Translations under genes and position numbers: made by a program
Shown here: positions 27,951-39,845 of the stretch, one piece after another
Position numbering within the stretch: the first letter of the stretch is position 1
Layout of the letters: every line of letters begins with the position of its first letter
Notes under the pieces: model-generated
Seen by the model: the letters and a program-made list of their open reading frames with translations, nothing else
Told to the model about the DNA's origin: nothing
The model's database searches: none
Assembly (NCBI RefSeq): GCF_048544455.1
Contig: NC_133537.1
Coordinates: 308,115,738-308,179,737 of the forward strand
Direction: 5' to 3'
DNA: 64,000 nt
Source of the DNA: Silene latifolia
Taxonomy: Eukaryota; Streptophyta; Magnoliopsida; Caryophyllales; Caryophyllaceae

Positions 27951-28639
27951 AGGTCATTCTTTTCTCTGTGTTATCACCAAAACTGATGTACAGGAAACAT
28001 GGGGGTGTCTTAAATTATCTAGTCTCTTCAAAAATTGTTAAAATACATCCGATTAAATTCTCACTTTTGGTAAAAACTGATCAGTTCATAAACCAATGAG
28101 CTATCCATACTGAAGCCATTAATCTCGGACCAAACCCTACTCTGGTGTTTGTAGTGGACTCCTTTAGTCCTTTGGTTTATTCCCCATCAGTGATGAGTCA
28201 CTTCTGTTCATGTTGATTATATTGGAAACACAATGTCATAACAACTTTAGTTTCCCATCCCCTTTTCGGGGTTCATGAAGTTCCATTTCAATGTTGTTCG
28301 CAGGATTGATCGCAACAATCTACTTCTTTATGCTCTTGCAACTTCACTTGCCAGCTTGTTTTTTCCGCTCTTTTTTCATTTGATTTTGGGTTGAGTTAAT
28401 TTTATCTATTTTTATATTTTTATTCCTTCATTCAACCCTCCACTCTACCATATTAAGTTTTGCACAAGGATTACAACAACAACTATATTAGAGTTAGGAT
28501 TAAATCCTAATCTTCCCACCAAAATGTTCAACATTACAAATTGCCCACCAAAAAGACCCCTTATCCCCCCCCCCCCCCCCCCCACCCAAAAAAAAAAAGA
28601 TATGTCAAGTCTTAACTTTCCATAAATCAGAATAAATAC
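27951..28639. other. intergenic with a C19 homopolymer
   Basis: No supported gene. A run of 19 C at 28565-28583 is followed by an A-rich run. Confidence 0.6.
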
Positions 28640-29248
28640 TGTAATACTACGGATCTCCTAAGCTTGTACTCGGTCAAGTATGGCCTACTCGACTGAGTAA
28701 AGGGTGTCGTGTATCCGGACAGTTTACTGCCCATGAATACTCGGCCGAGTGTGTGGAATACTCGACCGAGTATACTCTATACTCGACCGAGTATCCGGTC
28801 TGACGGGTGTTATTTCTGCGGTTTGATTTAGAGATGATTAGAGTTATATAAAACGTGTTAATCAGTTTCTAATTACTTTTTTTACAAAACCTAAACATTT
28901 CAACGACGCTCTAATCCTCTCCAAATCTCTCCCTAGTGCGTGATTGTTAGCAAGTTTCTTCATCTTTCGTTATATCGTTGGTGTCGGTAAGTCCTTGATT
29001 TCATTAGTTCTTTGATTATCTTTTAGGGTTTGCTTTGATTTATTAATTTGGGGGGGGTGGGGTGTGGGGTGGGGGGAAGGGTGATGCATGTGATAATTGG
29101 AGTTTGTGTGATTGTTGATAGGTGAAGAATTCGTGGAGGAGCTTTTCTAGATTGTCTTGCTTGTGTCCCTTTGCAGTTGTGCTAAGGTAGGGTTTTCCTA
29201 CTCAGTTCCTGTTTAATTGATTTAACATTATGTTGCATTGTGTACTAT
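28640..29248 (+). repeat. 5' LTR of the Del-like element, first part
   Basis: Starts TGTAATACTACGG and carries palindromes at 28669, 28688, 28740, 28761 and 28782. A plausible TATA box (TTATATAAAACG) lies near 28846. It is interrupted at 29249 by the Tat solo LTR. Confidence 0.8.
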
Positions 29249-31591
29249 TGTGGACACGGGGGGTCCAAGGGGGCGCGTGGGAACAAGCGTTTGCATTTGT
29301 GGAGTCGCCACCAATTTTTATGGGAAATTGGAACCGTTCGAATACCTCGTGTCATGCCAAGACACAAAGTAGTGACATAGACACTAAGAACTCGTTACTC
29401 TTAGCATTCTATGTCTAGAATGACTCTCGTGGATGCCAATGAACACGGATATTCACAGAGATCTAGAGTAAAGGGTGGGGGTACGTATTAGGAAGTCCTT
29501 TTACTGAACACCTAATCCCACCCGCCTCGATAGTGGCCTCTACTAATGATTAGGGAAATCGTTTGTACTCGATATGTTGTCGATTATATGCATGCAATGC
29601 AACATCCAACATTTTGATCCTAACATGTGAGATCTACTAAGTCGGTGAACACATAATTAGCACTTATCAATGTCGAATTAAGGTTTAGAGTTAATTACAT
29701 GTGAAAACAAGTAAATAAATCATCCATAAATAAAATACAATAAATAAATTAAAATTACAATAAATTACAACGATTTAATGATTTACGTCAAAAATATACT
29801 TAAGACGGACAATTTGATAAAAGAAAGAAAAATAAAATAAGGGTTAGAAAATATGTACAGATTAAGGGTGATATTAAGATTAATAGTCGATTAATTGCGT
29901 AATTAAAGAATTAGGTCAAAGCAAGAACGGAAGTTCAGAGACAGAACTCATCCCGGAATAGGCGCAGCATTGCTGCGTCCCTTGGAAGAGGCGCAGTGGT
30001 CACTGCGTCTGTTCCTGAGGTAAGTTCTGGCTGTGAAGTCAGAACTGCGAGTTGTTAATGTTCGTTGGCAATTTTAATGGTTGATTCTTGATATTTGACT
30101 CAGATGAAAGTGATTTAGCATATTAATTTACATATGAATCGTCATAAAAGCGATGAAAACAAATTAAAACGAATTAAAGGCGAATTAAAACGAGTTATGT
30201 CAAACTAGGTTAAATTTATGAGGACGAAAACGAATTGAAAGGCGTGATAAACTGGAAATAAACGGTAAAAATAATATGTACAAAGGCGAATCTCAGATAC
30301 TTGATATGAACAAATAGAGTCTCTAAAAATCCGGGTTTGATTTAATGGCGAAAACCCGCAAATATCGATTATAAGGGATTTAAACCGTAAATAAAATACA
30401 ATAATTATTTAGAATACATATTAAAAGATTATTATATACGTGGAAAAGAGAAGAAAACAAGAAAAGGAAGCAAAAGGGGACGAATTAACAGAGAACCGAG
30501 GAAGAAGAAGAGAGGAACTGTGGTAGCCTCTGGAAGAGGTGCATCAGATGCTGCGACTCTTTGAAGAGGCGCATCAGTTGCTGCATTTCTTCTCGACGTC
30601 ATCTGCCCCACTGTTAATCCGTAAAAACAGTTTAATGAAAGGGTTTTGAGGTTCGGTTTTAAGCATGCTTTCGACGTAAACCTTACATTAATTGGTACAA
30701 TAAATAAAATACAGTAATAAAGACGGGATTTACACCCTCAGACTTACATGTTTGACAAAACGAGATTAATTAAGTTATCGTTTTAGTGATTGCTCGACTC
30801 AAATGTATGTAGAAAGTACCCTCGGTAAGAGGATTTAGATTAAGTTGATTGATGTGTAGTGGTCAAATTGGTCGGTCATGCAACGTGACTGGTACTAAGA
30901 ATGATCTGATCTTACGTGATCAATTGATCAAGCACGTAGACGTCAAAATATTAGAGCACAGTCTTAGAATACAAAGGGAGAAGAGAAGGGCGGACACTCG
31001 CGTGAAAAATATGTGGAACGAAGGTCCCTATTTAGACTAAAAAATATGGAGAGTTATGGAATAACTCAAACTTTGAAAAGAAATCGCGGAAAAATCTAAA
31101 AACACGTAGAAAATAGCTGGGGAAGAGGCGCATCAGCTGCTGCAATCCTTCGAAGAGGCGCAACAGGTGCTGCGTCCTTTCCCCAAAGGTTTCCTCCTGC
31201 GGAAGAAAGATTTCCGCGTTTCCTTTATTGAATTGCGGTGGATCTCAACTTCTTTATTCCTTAAAATAAGATTTTCGGGATATATTTTACCAAAAGGTAT
31301 AAAATTAAATTATGTAATAAAAATATCCGGAATATTCTAGGACATTCCGACTCGGCATTTTAAACGGTTTATTAGAAAATGAAGCGGTTTTCGACCGGAC
31401 TCCAAATGAACTCTAATTACTGTCAAAACGCCCGTATCGGCGCGCACATGATAACCAAGGGGTAGACACAAGTATTTGAGCTATCTCTTAACGACAAACT
31501 TAGAAACTGTCATAAATCGTTCCGTGTACCAAACATGCGGCCCAATCATCACCGGGTGGCTTGCGGGAGGTGCAGAAATGAGGTATCTACA
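29249..31591 (-). repeat. solo LTR of the Tat/Ogre-like family (2,343 bp)
   Basis: On the minus strand it runs TGTAGATACCTC to GTGTCCACA and is closely related to the LTR at 36458-38803. Flanks are ACTAT and ACAAT, a 5-bp duplication with one change. No internal region is attached, so unequal recombination probably removed it. It carries three paired-palindrome modules near 29962, 30541 and 31131. Confidence 0.85.
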
Positions 31592-32295
31592 ACAATTGAT
31601 TGTCTGCTGATCATTGTTAGAGCGTTGGTGTTGGTGTGGTTGCTGTGATGGTTATTAAGTGGAGTCACTTGCGGGAGTGGCTTCACGCCCTACTTTCGCC
31701 CTCTGTGGAACCCGCCACAGAAGGGGATATGCACATTAATGAACAGGGTTATCGCTTGTTGATGAGCGGGGCTTAGGTGGGGATTGGATGCGGTCCCTCA
31801 CTGGTGGAGAGGATTACCTATTGCGATGGGTAATCTGGCAGGGCTACACACTTCGGTGTGTAGTCGGTTGCTGTGTGAGATCAGGAGTTTGGAGGTGGAT
31901 AATGATCAGCTGGTTGCCTTTTGTACTTGTCTTACTTTGATTATTCAGTAACTGACCCCGTTGTTGTTTTATAAAATCTGTGGTGATCCATTCGGGGATG
32001 GTGAGCAGACCGTGACAGGTGATGAAGTTCTCTAGCTATGGGACAGTCATGGGGAGTCATCACTTGAGTCTAGCTTCCGCCGTCAAGAGACTTAGCTTTC
32101 ATTTCTAGCTGTTAAACTTTCACAGTTGTACTTTGGTTTTGATTTTGGAGAACATGTAAACTTTAATCATTTATACTTTGATAATTGTGTTTGGATTGTT
32201 AACTTAAATATACGGACCTCGGACAACCGAGATGGTGACGGTCTCTCATGCTAGGGTGGTCCCGGTAAGGCACCTTGGTATGTGGGGGTGTCACA
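31592..32295 (+). repeat. 5' LTR of the Del-like element, second part
   Basis: Continues the split LTR and ends GGTGTCACA. Words such as GAGTCACTTGCGGGAGTGGCTTC and the GGCTTAGGTGGG stretch match the minus strand of the solo LTR at 60833-62159. Confidence 0.85.
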
Positions 32296-32298
32296 AAG

Positions 32299-32310
32299 TG
32301 GTATCAGAGC
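32299..32310 (+). other. primer binding site, initiator tRNA-Met type
   Basis: TGGTATCAGAGC, complementary to the 3' end of initiator tRNA-Met, lies 3 bp after the LTR. Confidence 0.9.
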
Positions 32311-32753
32311 GATGATTCTGGCACCTAAAACTAATGAATCCAATGAACTTATGGAGTCTAAATAAAATGAACCTGGGGAGAGTTGTTTGGAGCTACCGCA
32401 AAGACTTGGGAGACGTCCCAAAGTCGCATTAAGGCCCTTACGATCTCAAGCCGGTCACATGGGGGAAACTATTGTATGTCGAGTCATGTATGTGTAGTAC
32501 TTGTAACTTGAATCTTGTGCATGGTTGGATGAAATGATAAAGAAGTTGAAAGTAATAGTAGTTGAAAGATGTATTGAGAATTTGTTGATGTTAAACTTTG
32601 AGCATGGAATATGTTGGCATGTTAAGTGTTTATTATGTGGCTTTCAAAAGGGTAGTGACATATCGTATATATCTTGGTAGAAAAGCATGTGTAAAGTATG
32701 TTTATGTTAGTAGTAGCTCGTTTTTGGCATGACTAGGCCGAGCAGGGTGGGTA

Positions 32754-33031
32754 CTCGACCGAGTAACCAGGCATTCGACCGAGTGTTGTTTGAGGGTACA
32801 AAGCAGTAGCTTCTGGTTGTGACTACTCGACCAAGTAGTAGATCGTACTCGACCGAGTAGAGCATACTAGATCGAGTATCATGCATACTCGACCGAGTAT
32901 CATGCATACGTGACCGAGTATGTTTTCCGTGTTTCTGACATTGGCTACTGGAGTAGACTACTCGATCGAGTATCATTGATACTCGACCAGTGATCCATAC
33001 TCGACTGAGTATCTCACCATACTCGGCCGAG
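32754..33031 (+). repeat. CTCG-NN-CGAG palindrome cluster in the Del-like leader
   Basis: Copies start near 32754, 32774, 32826, 32848, 32867, 32888, 32909, 32961, 32982, 33000 and 33022. Most steps are 18-22 bp. The word CAGTAGCTTCTG lies at 32804-32815 between the first and second groups, as it does in the Athila-like LTR. Confidence 0.88.
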
Positions 33032-33109
33032 TGCTTCTTGGCGGAGGGTCATGTTTATTTTGAGACGTAGGCTTCGTGCTTACGTTTCCTTGCTTCTTAT
33101 CAGCTCAAA

Positions 33110-36100
33110 ATGCCGCCAAAGATGTCTGCCGCGTATGTTCAAGCATCCGAGATGACCAAAGATGAGGTAGCTCGTATGATCGAGCATCAGGATGCACTCC
33201 TTGAAGCTCTTAAGAATATGGGTATGGGAGCTGAGAAACCGGTGGATGCTACCCACCTGAGCATTATCATCGCCCGCTTCAACCCATTAACTTATGAGGG
33301 CACCGGGAAACCCAAGCTGCTCGATAACTGGCACCGTGAGATGGAGAGTCTCCTTGAAGTGGTGAAGTGTCCGCCGAAGTTAGCTGTTGAGCAGGTAGTG
33401 TACTACATGTGGGGTGAGGCTGCAGTGTGATGGTAGAATGTAAAAGAAGATGCTAGAGCTTACTACAAGGATTAGGGGCACGGTGCTATACCGTGGTGGG
33501 GTTTGAAGAGCGCTATGAGGGAACAGTTTGTGCCGGAACACATCAGTCACAAGATGAGATCCGAGTTCGATTCCTTCACAATGACTGATGACATGACGGT
33601 CACAGAGTACTATCACCGGTTCCTTGAGTTATCTTGCTATGCAGAAGACATGTAGTTAGGGTAAAGGGGTTTGGCTCTTAGTTTTGAGAGGGGGTTGCCC
33701 CTCAAGTTCATGAACCGGTTACTAGCTGGGGTTATCACCGATCTGAAGAATGTGTACATGAGGGCTGGGTAAGCGGAGAGGTTAGTGGACCTATCCAAGG
33801 AAGCTACGGACAGGACCGCTACTGAGAAGAGGAAAGCAAAGAGTGGGAGTAGCAACTAGTCAGGCCACAAGAAAGGCAACTTTTGCCAATCAAGGGCTTT
33901 TTCAAGAGGAGCTGGGTTCTCTGAAGGATCGCGAGCATGGGGTAAGGGTGGTGGACGGAGTGTTAGTGACAACTCCAATCTTACTTACTTCAACTGTGGG
34001 GGAATAGGCCACAAGAGGTATGACTGTACTAGTGCCAGAGCGGGAGGAACCTCAGGGGCTTATCAGGGAAGTTTCTCACAGGGTCTGATTCAGAGTTTTG
34101 CTAGCAACAGGCCATCTGGGTCGTGAGGTAACCGTGGAGGGCAGAACAACAATGGCGTCTTCAACCGCAACAATGGAGGATCTTATCAGCGCCCGAACAA
34201 CAGTACAACTCAGAACTCGGCAGCTAAGCTAAGTACTTCTAACACCTCGGTCCAGGGTGGAGGTCAGAAAAGCAGCGGGAAGCTCTTCATGATGGGCAAG
34301 CAGAAAGCTGAGAATGATTCTCATGTAGTTACCGATACCTTTCTTGTTCATAATACACCATCTTTTATTTTGTTTGACTTTGGGGCAACACACTCTGTTG
34401 TGTCTAGAGGCTATGCTCTGTCTATGGGTTTGGGGGAGTTTGAGCTTGTAAAAGCTGATGTGTTTATACCTTCTGGGGAGTCGGTATCATGTATCAAGCT
34501 GTATAGGGATGTGTCCATGTTGGTTGGAGGGGTAGACTTATCGGTCAAATTGCTCCTATGGATGGGTTTGAGGTCATCGTCGGAATGGATTTTTGGGGTA
34601 AGTATGACGGTAAGATAGATTATCGACAAAATAAAGTGTCTTTAAAGGGTCTTAAGGGTATAAGGGTGTCTTATAAGGGGTTTGTTGTGAGACCTAAGTG
34701 TAAGTTCATCGCGGTAATGACCTTAAAGTCCTGTTTGAGGAAAAAGTGTCCGTTGATTCTTTGTCAAGTGAGAGATTATCGCGTGGAACAGCTGACAGCT
34801 TCTGATATACATGTGGTGGGAGAGTTTAGTGATGTCTTTCTAGATGAGATACCGGGGTTACCACCAAATAGGGATATCAACTTCAATGTGGAGCTTAAAT
34901 CGGAAACATGTCCTATATCTAAAGCACCATACTGTATGACACCTAAAGAACTGGAAGAGTTACAGAAATAGTTACATGATCTGTTAGACAAGGGATATAT
35001 CCAGCCTAGTTTGTCACCATGGAGAGCACCAGTGTTGTTTGTGAAGAAGAAATATGGGAGCATGAGGCTATGCATCGACTATAGGGAGCTGAATCGTGTC
35101 ACAGTGAAGAACAAGTATCCTTTGCCTAGGATTGATGATCTGTTTGACCAGCTGAGTAGCGCAGGGGTGTTCTAAGATCGATATGAGGTTAGATTATCAC
35201 CAGTTGAGGATAACAGATGAGGATATTCCCAAGACAACTTTCTGGTCCTGTTATGGTCACTATGAGTATGTAGTGATGCCTTTTGGTTTGACGAATGCAC
35301 CAACAACTTTCATGGATCTGATAAACCGGATTTTTAGTCCGTTCTTGGACAAGTTTGTGGTCGTCTTCATTGATGACATCTTAGTCTATTCTAAGAATAA
35401 GGAAGAGCATAAGAAGAACTTGAGGTTAGGTTTGCAGACCTTAAAAGACAATCAACTTTATGCCAAGCTATCCAAGTGTGAGTTTTGGTTAGAGGAAGTG
35501 GCTTTTCTGGGCCATGTGATATCCAAAAAGGGTGTGTCCGTGGATCCTAGCAAGATTGAGGCAGTGACCAAGTAGGAATCACCAAAGAATGTTGCTGAGA
35601 TTCAGATTTTCTTGGGTCTAGCTGGTTACTACAAGAGTTTCGTGAAGGACTTTTCTACGATAGCACGGCCTATGACCGCTTTGATGAGGAAAGAGACCAG
35701 ATTTCGATGGGATGAGCGTTGTGAGACGGCGTTCCAGACCTTAAAGGAGAGTTTGACCACAACTCCTATCCTAGCTTTACCAGAGGGTTGTGAGAACTTT
35801 GAATTATATACTGATGCTTCAAAGAATGGGCTGACATGTGTTCTGATGCAGAATGGGAAGGTTATAGCTTATGCGTCGAGGCAGCTAAAGCCATATGAGG
35901 AGAACTATCCTACTCATGATTTGGAACTGGGTGTAGTTGTCTTTGCTCTTAAGATTTGGAGGCACTATCTCTACCGGGACAACCTTTAAGGTGTTTTCAG
36001 ATCATAAGAGTCTGAAATATATCTACACTCAGAGAGAGCTTAACATGCGACAAAGACGATGGATGGAGCTGATCGGGGACTATGACATGAAGATGATCTA

Positions 36101-36457
36101 TCACGAGGGTAAGGCTAACGTTGTTGCAGATGCTTTGAGTAGGAAGAGTGTTCATTCGATGTGTACAGCCATGTCTTTACTGAAGCTGAGGGATGAGATG
36201 TTCAAGATGGGGATCCATATGGTTCAAAAAGGGGATACCATCGAGGATTTGACGATCGAGCCAGATTTGTATGAGGATATCAAGAGAAAACAAGAGCTTG
36301 ATACTAAGATCCAAGAAGGGAAGTCTAGGGTGGAGAGTGGCACAGTTTCCAGGTTTTCTATCCACACAGATGGGAGTGTTCATTTTGATGGGAGATGGTG
36401 CGTTCCTGATGATGTAGACTTGAGGAGAGTAATCATGATAGAGGCTCATTGCACTCC
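33110..36457 (+). pseudogene. Del-like gag-pol (gag, protease, reverse transcriptase, RNase H), decayed
   Basis: Gag starts MPPKMSAAYVQASEM at 33110. The zinc knuckle near 33990 reads YFNCGGIGHKRYDC; its first Cys is now Tyr. The protease near 34370 has DFGATHSVVS where DSGA or DTGA is expected. Reverse transcriptase follows, with [13 protein letters not shown] near 35020, [12 protein letters not shown] near 35280 and the catalytic FIDDILVYS near 35370. RNase H starts at FELYTDAS, near 35800. At least eight in-frame stops, and frameshifts near 35170 and 35985, break the gene. It stops at IMIEAHC, where the Tat LTR begins, so integrase is missing. This is the only reverse transcriptase in the window. 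Confidence 0.9.
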
Positions 36458-38803
36458 TGTGGACACAGGGGGCCCACGGGGGCTCTTGGAAAACAAGCGT
36501 TTGCATTTGTGGAGTCGACACCAATTTATTGTGGAAAAATGGAAATCGTTCGAATACTTCGCGTCATGTCTACACACAAAGTAGTGACATAAAAACTAAT
36601 AACTCGTTACCCTTAGCATTCTATATCTAGAATGACTCTCGTGGATGCCAATGAACAAGATGTTCACAGAGATATGGAGTAAGGGGTGAGGGTACATATT
36701 AGGAAGTTCTTTTAATAAACACCTAATCCTGCCCGCCTCGATAGCGGCCTCTACTAATGATTAGGGAAATCATTTGTACTCGATATGTTGTCGATTATAT
36801 GGATGCAATGCAACATCCACAGATTAATCCTAGCATGTGAGAATTAAGTAAGTCAGTGAACATATAATTAGCAAACAATTAGGTCGAAGTAGGGTTTAGA
36901 ATTAATTACATGTGAAAACAAATAAATAAACCATACAATACAATACAATAAATAACGATAATTAAAATTACAATAAATTACAATGTTTACTTTATTTACG
37001 TCAAAAAAATATATTTAAGACGGATAATTTGAGAAAAACAAGAGAAAATAAATTAGGATAATACTGACAGATTAGAGGTGATATAACGGTTAATAGTCGA
37101 TTAATACGTAAACTAACAAAATAGGTCAAAGCAAGAACAAAAGTTCAGAGACAGAAATCAACCCGGAACAGGTGCACCAATGCTACGTCTCTTGGAAGAG
37201 GCTCAGTGGTCACTGCGTTTGTTCCTGAGGTGAGTTCTGGCTGTGAAGTCAGAACTGCGTGTTGTTAATGTTCATTGGTGTGTTTAACGATTGATTATTG
37301 ATATTTAACTCGGATGAAAGTGATTTAGCATATTATTAACATAAGAAATCATCATAAAAGCGGTTAAAACGAATTAAAACGAATTAAGACTAATTAGAAC
37401 GAATTACAAATTGATTAGGGTTATTTAGGTTAAACTACTAAGACGGATACAATACGAAAGTCGTGATAAACAGATGAAAACATATACAAAAGTCGAATTC
37501 CAGAGATTTGATATGAACGAATCGAATCTTCGAAATCCGGGTTTGATTAGATGACGAAAACCCGCAGATATCGATTATAAGGGATTTAAGTTGGATTTAA
37601 GGCGATAAATTATTAAGAATACGTGTTAAAATTATTATATACGAATGGAAAAGAAGAAAATAAGAAAAAGAAAACAAAAGAAGACGAATTGGCAGAGAGG
37701 CGGGGAAGAAGAAGAAAAGCAGGAACTGCGGCAACCTCTGGAAGAGGCGTAGCAGATGCTGCGACTCTTCGAAGAGGCGCAACAATTGCTGCGTTTCTTC
37801 TCGACGTCTACCTATAGTTAATCCGTAAAAACAATTTGATAAAAGGGTTTTTAGAAATCGTTCTTAAGCATATTTTTGACGTAAACCTTACATTAATTGG
37901 TACAATAACAAAATACAATAATAAAAGATGGGATTTACACCCTCAGACTTACATATTTGACGAAACGAGATTAACTAAGTTAACGTTTAGTGATTGCTCG
38001 ACTCGAGTGTATGATGAAAGTGCCCTCGTAAGAGGATTTAGATTAAATTGATTGATTAATTGATTTTAGTTGGTCAAATTGGTCGGTCATGCAAACGTGA
38101 CTGGTACTCAGAAGGATCCGAGCTTATGTGGTCGATTGATCAAGCACGTAGACGTCAATAAGCTTAGAGCACGGTCTTAGAATGCAAAGGGAGAAGAGAA
38201 GGGCGGACACTCGCGTCAGAAGTATGAGGAACGAAGGTCCATATTTATACTAATCACACGGAGGAATTATGGAATGACTAAAACTTTGGAAACAAATCTC
38301 GAAAGGATCTAAAAATACGCAGAAAAGAGCTGGAGAAGAGGCGCATTAGCCATTGCGACCCTTGGAAGAGGCACAGCAGGTGCTACGTCCTTTCCCCAGA
38401 GGTTTCCTCATGCGGAAGAAAGATTTCCGCGTTTCTTTTATGGAATTGCGGTAGATCTCGACTTCCTTATTCCCTAAAATAAGATTTTCGGGATATTTTA
38501 CCAAAATAATATTAAATTAAATTATGGAATAAATATCCGGAATATTCTAGAACATTCCGACTCGGCATTTTAAATGGTTTATTAGAAAATAAAGCGGTTT
38601 TTTAACCCGGACTCCAAATGAACTCTAATTACTGTCAAAATGACCGTAATAGCGCGTAGATGACGACCAAGGTGTAGACACAAGTATTTGAGCTATCACT
38701 TAACGATAAACTTACGAACTGTCATAAATCATTCCGTGTACCAAACATGCGGCCCAATAATCACCGGGTGGTTTGCGGGAGGTGCAGAAATGAGGTATCT
38801 ACA
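36458..38803 (-). repeat. 3' LTR of the Tat/Ogre-like element (2,346 bp)
   Basis: TGTAGATACCTC to GTGTCCACA on the minus strand. It carries paired palindromes near 37160, 37751 and 38345. It abuts a polypurine tract at its right, so it is the 3' LTR of a minus-strand element. Confidence 0.85.
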
Positions 38804-38819
38804 GAGCCCCCACTTTACC
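38804..38819 (-). other. polypurine tract of the Tat element
   Basis: The minus strand reads GGTAAAGTGGGGGCTC directly before the LTR. It would prime plus-strand DNA synthesis. Confidence 0.75.
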
Positions 38820-39845
38820 TAAGGCTTGGATAAGGCGAAAGTAAAAGTATAGCCATCAGGTCAATCGAAGATTACAACCTGAAGACTATGGCGACGCGAG
38901 GCGGCTCAAGGGGTCTGAGCCAAGGACTTGTCGTCGGGAACATTTTAGAGTCTGTCGACTATCGGGGAGGGTCGTTTAAAGTCTATTAGACTACATAAGG
39001 AAGCTCGCCAGCCATAATAAGAAATCATACCTGAGACTTCTTTCTCGAGATGCTTCCGGAGGTGCGTAGGAGCTAAGGATAAGCGTAGGAGCTAAGGCTA
39101 TGCGTAGGAGCTAAGGCTAGGACCTAAAAGATATATAAGTGTTGTGCTAGGGGTGTGGTTCCCTAAGAGGAAAACATAGATGGGAAAGAGGCCTAAAGGT
39201 AACAGTGGTTTGGGCGTATGAACCCGGAAAAAAAGGATCCTAAGGGAGTATGATCCTATAGGTGAAAGCTAATATGGGAAGATGGGTAGTTTGAGAACCT
39301 AAGAGAAGGTTGGCATGAGAACATTTGGATGGAATAAAATATAATATAATATTGAAGGTAGCAGAACGTCGGTAGAAACTGCTGGGGGAAATCGGCTCGT
39401 GTCGGTCTCAAGCGAACTTCATCTATCGAGAAGTGTAATCGGCTGTCATGAACTTTCGCTGGGAAAATAATAGGGTATTGATAAAGACGTGTCGAAACAC
39501 CGTCGAAGAAAACCCGCTTGTTGTTGCAAGCAAAGTCTTGATGAAATATTCTTGTCGGGCTTGATAAAGTACTGCGACGATTCACAGTCTGCTCAAAGAA
39601 AATACGGGCCCAGACAAAAATAAATGTCCCAGAATCCAAATATATGACATATGATGTTGGAGAAGAGGCGCACCAAAGATGGCTCCACAAATAACGAACT
39701 TATAAAGAACTTTTGAAAATTGAGCTAGAGCGAAGCTGGAGAAGAGGCGCAGCAAGAGCCGCGACTCTTGGAAGAGGCGCAGCATCTGCTGCGTCCTTTT
39801 CCGAGCTCGTCCCTGTCTGAGTAAAAACTCGACAAAGGTCGTGTT
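38820..39845 (-). other. 3' internal region of the Tat element
   Basis: Non-coding. It holds three copies of a GCGTAGGAGCTAAGGCTAT-like 21-bp unit at 39061-39125 and paired GAAGAGGCGCA palindromes near 39751 and 39781. It ends with GTGTT, the target duplication of the Athila-like insertion. Confidence 0.65.

Larger units (their letters stand above)
28640..36457 (+). mobile_element. Del/Tekay-like gypsy element, nested and 3'-truncated
   Basis: A 5' LTR (28640-29248 joined to 31592-32295), an initiator tRNA-Met primer site, a leader with palindromes, then gag, protease, reverse transcriptase and RNase H. It is cut at 36458 by the LTR of the Tat element just before the integrase region. The 5' LTR is split by a solo Tat LTR. 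Without the insert the LTR is about 1.31 kb, matching the related solo LTR at 60833-62159 (1.33 kb). Del/Tekay assignment rests on the primer site and overall gag-pol style; integrase with chromodomain is not present to confirm it. Confidence 0.85.

Noticed and set aside
28565-28583. C19 run as a functional quadruplex site
   Set aside because: A bare homopolymer next to an A run; no conserved context, and length is prone to sequencing error.
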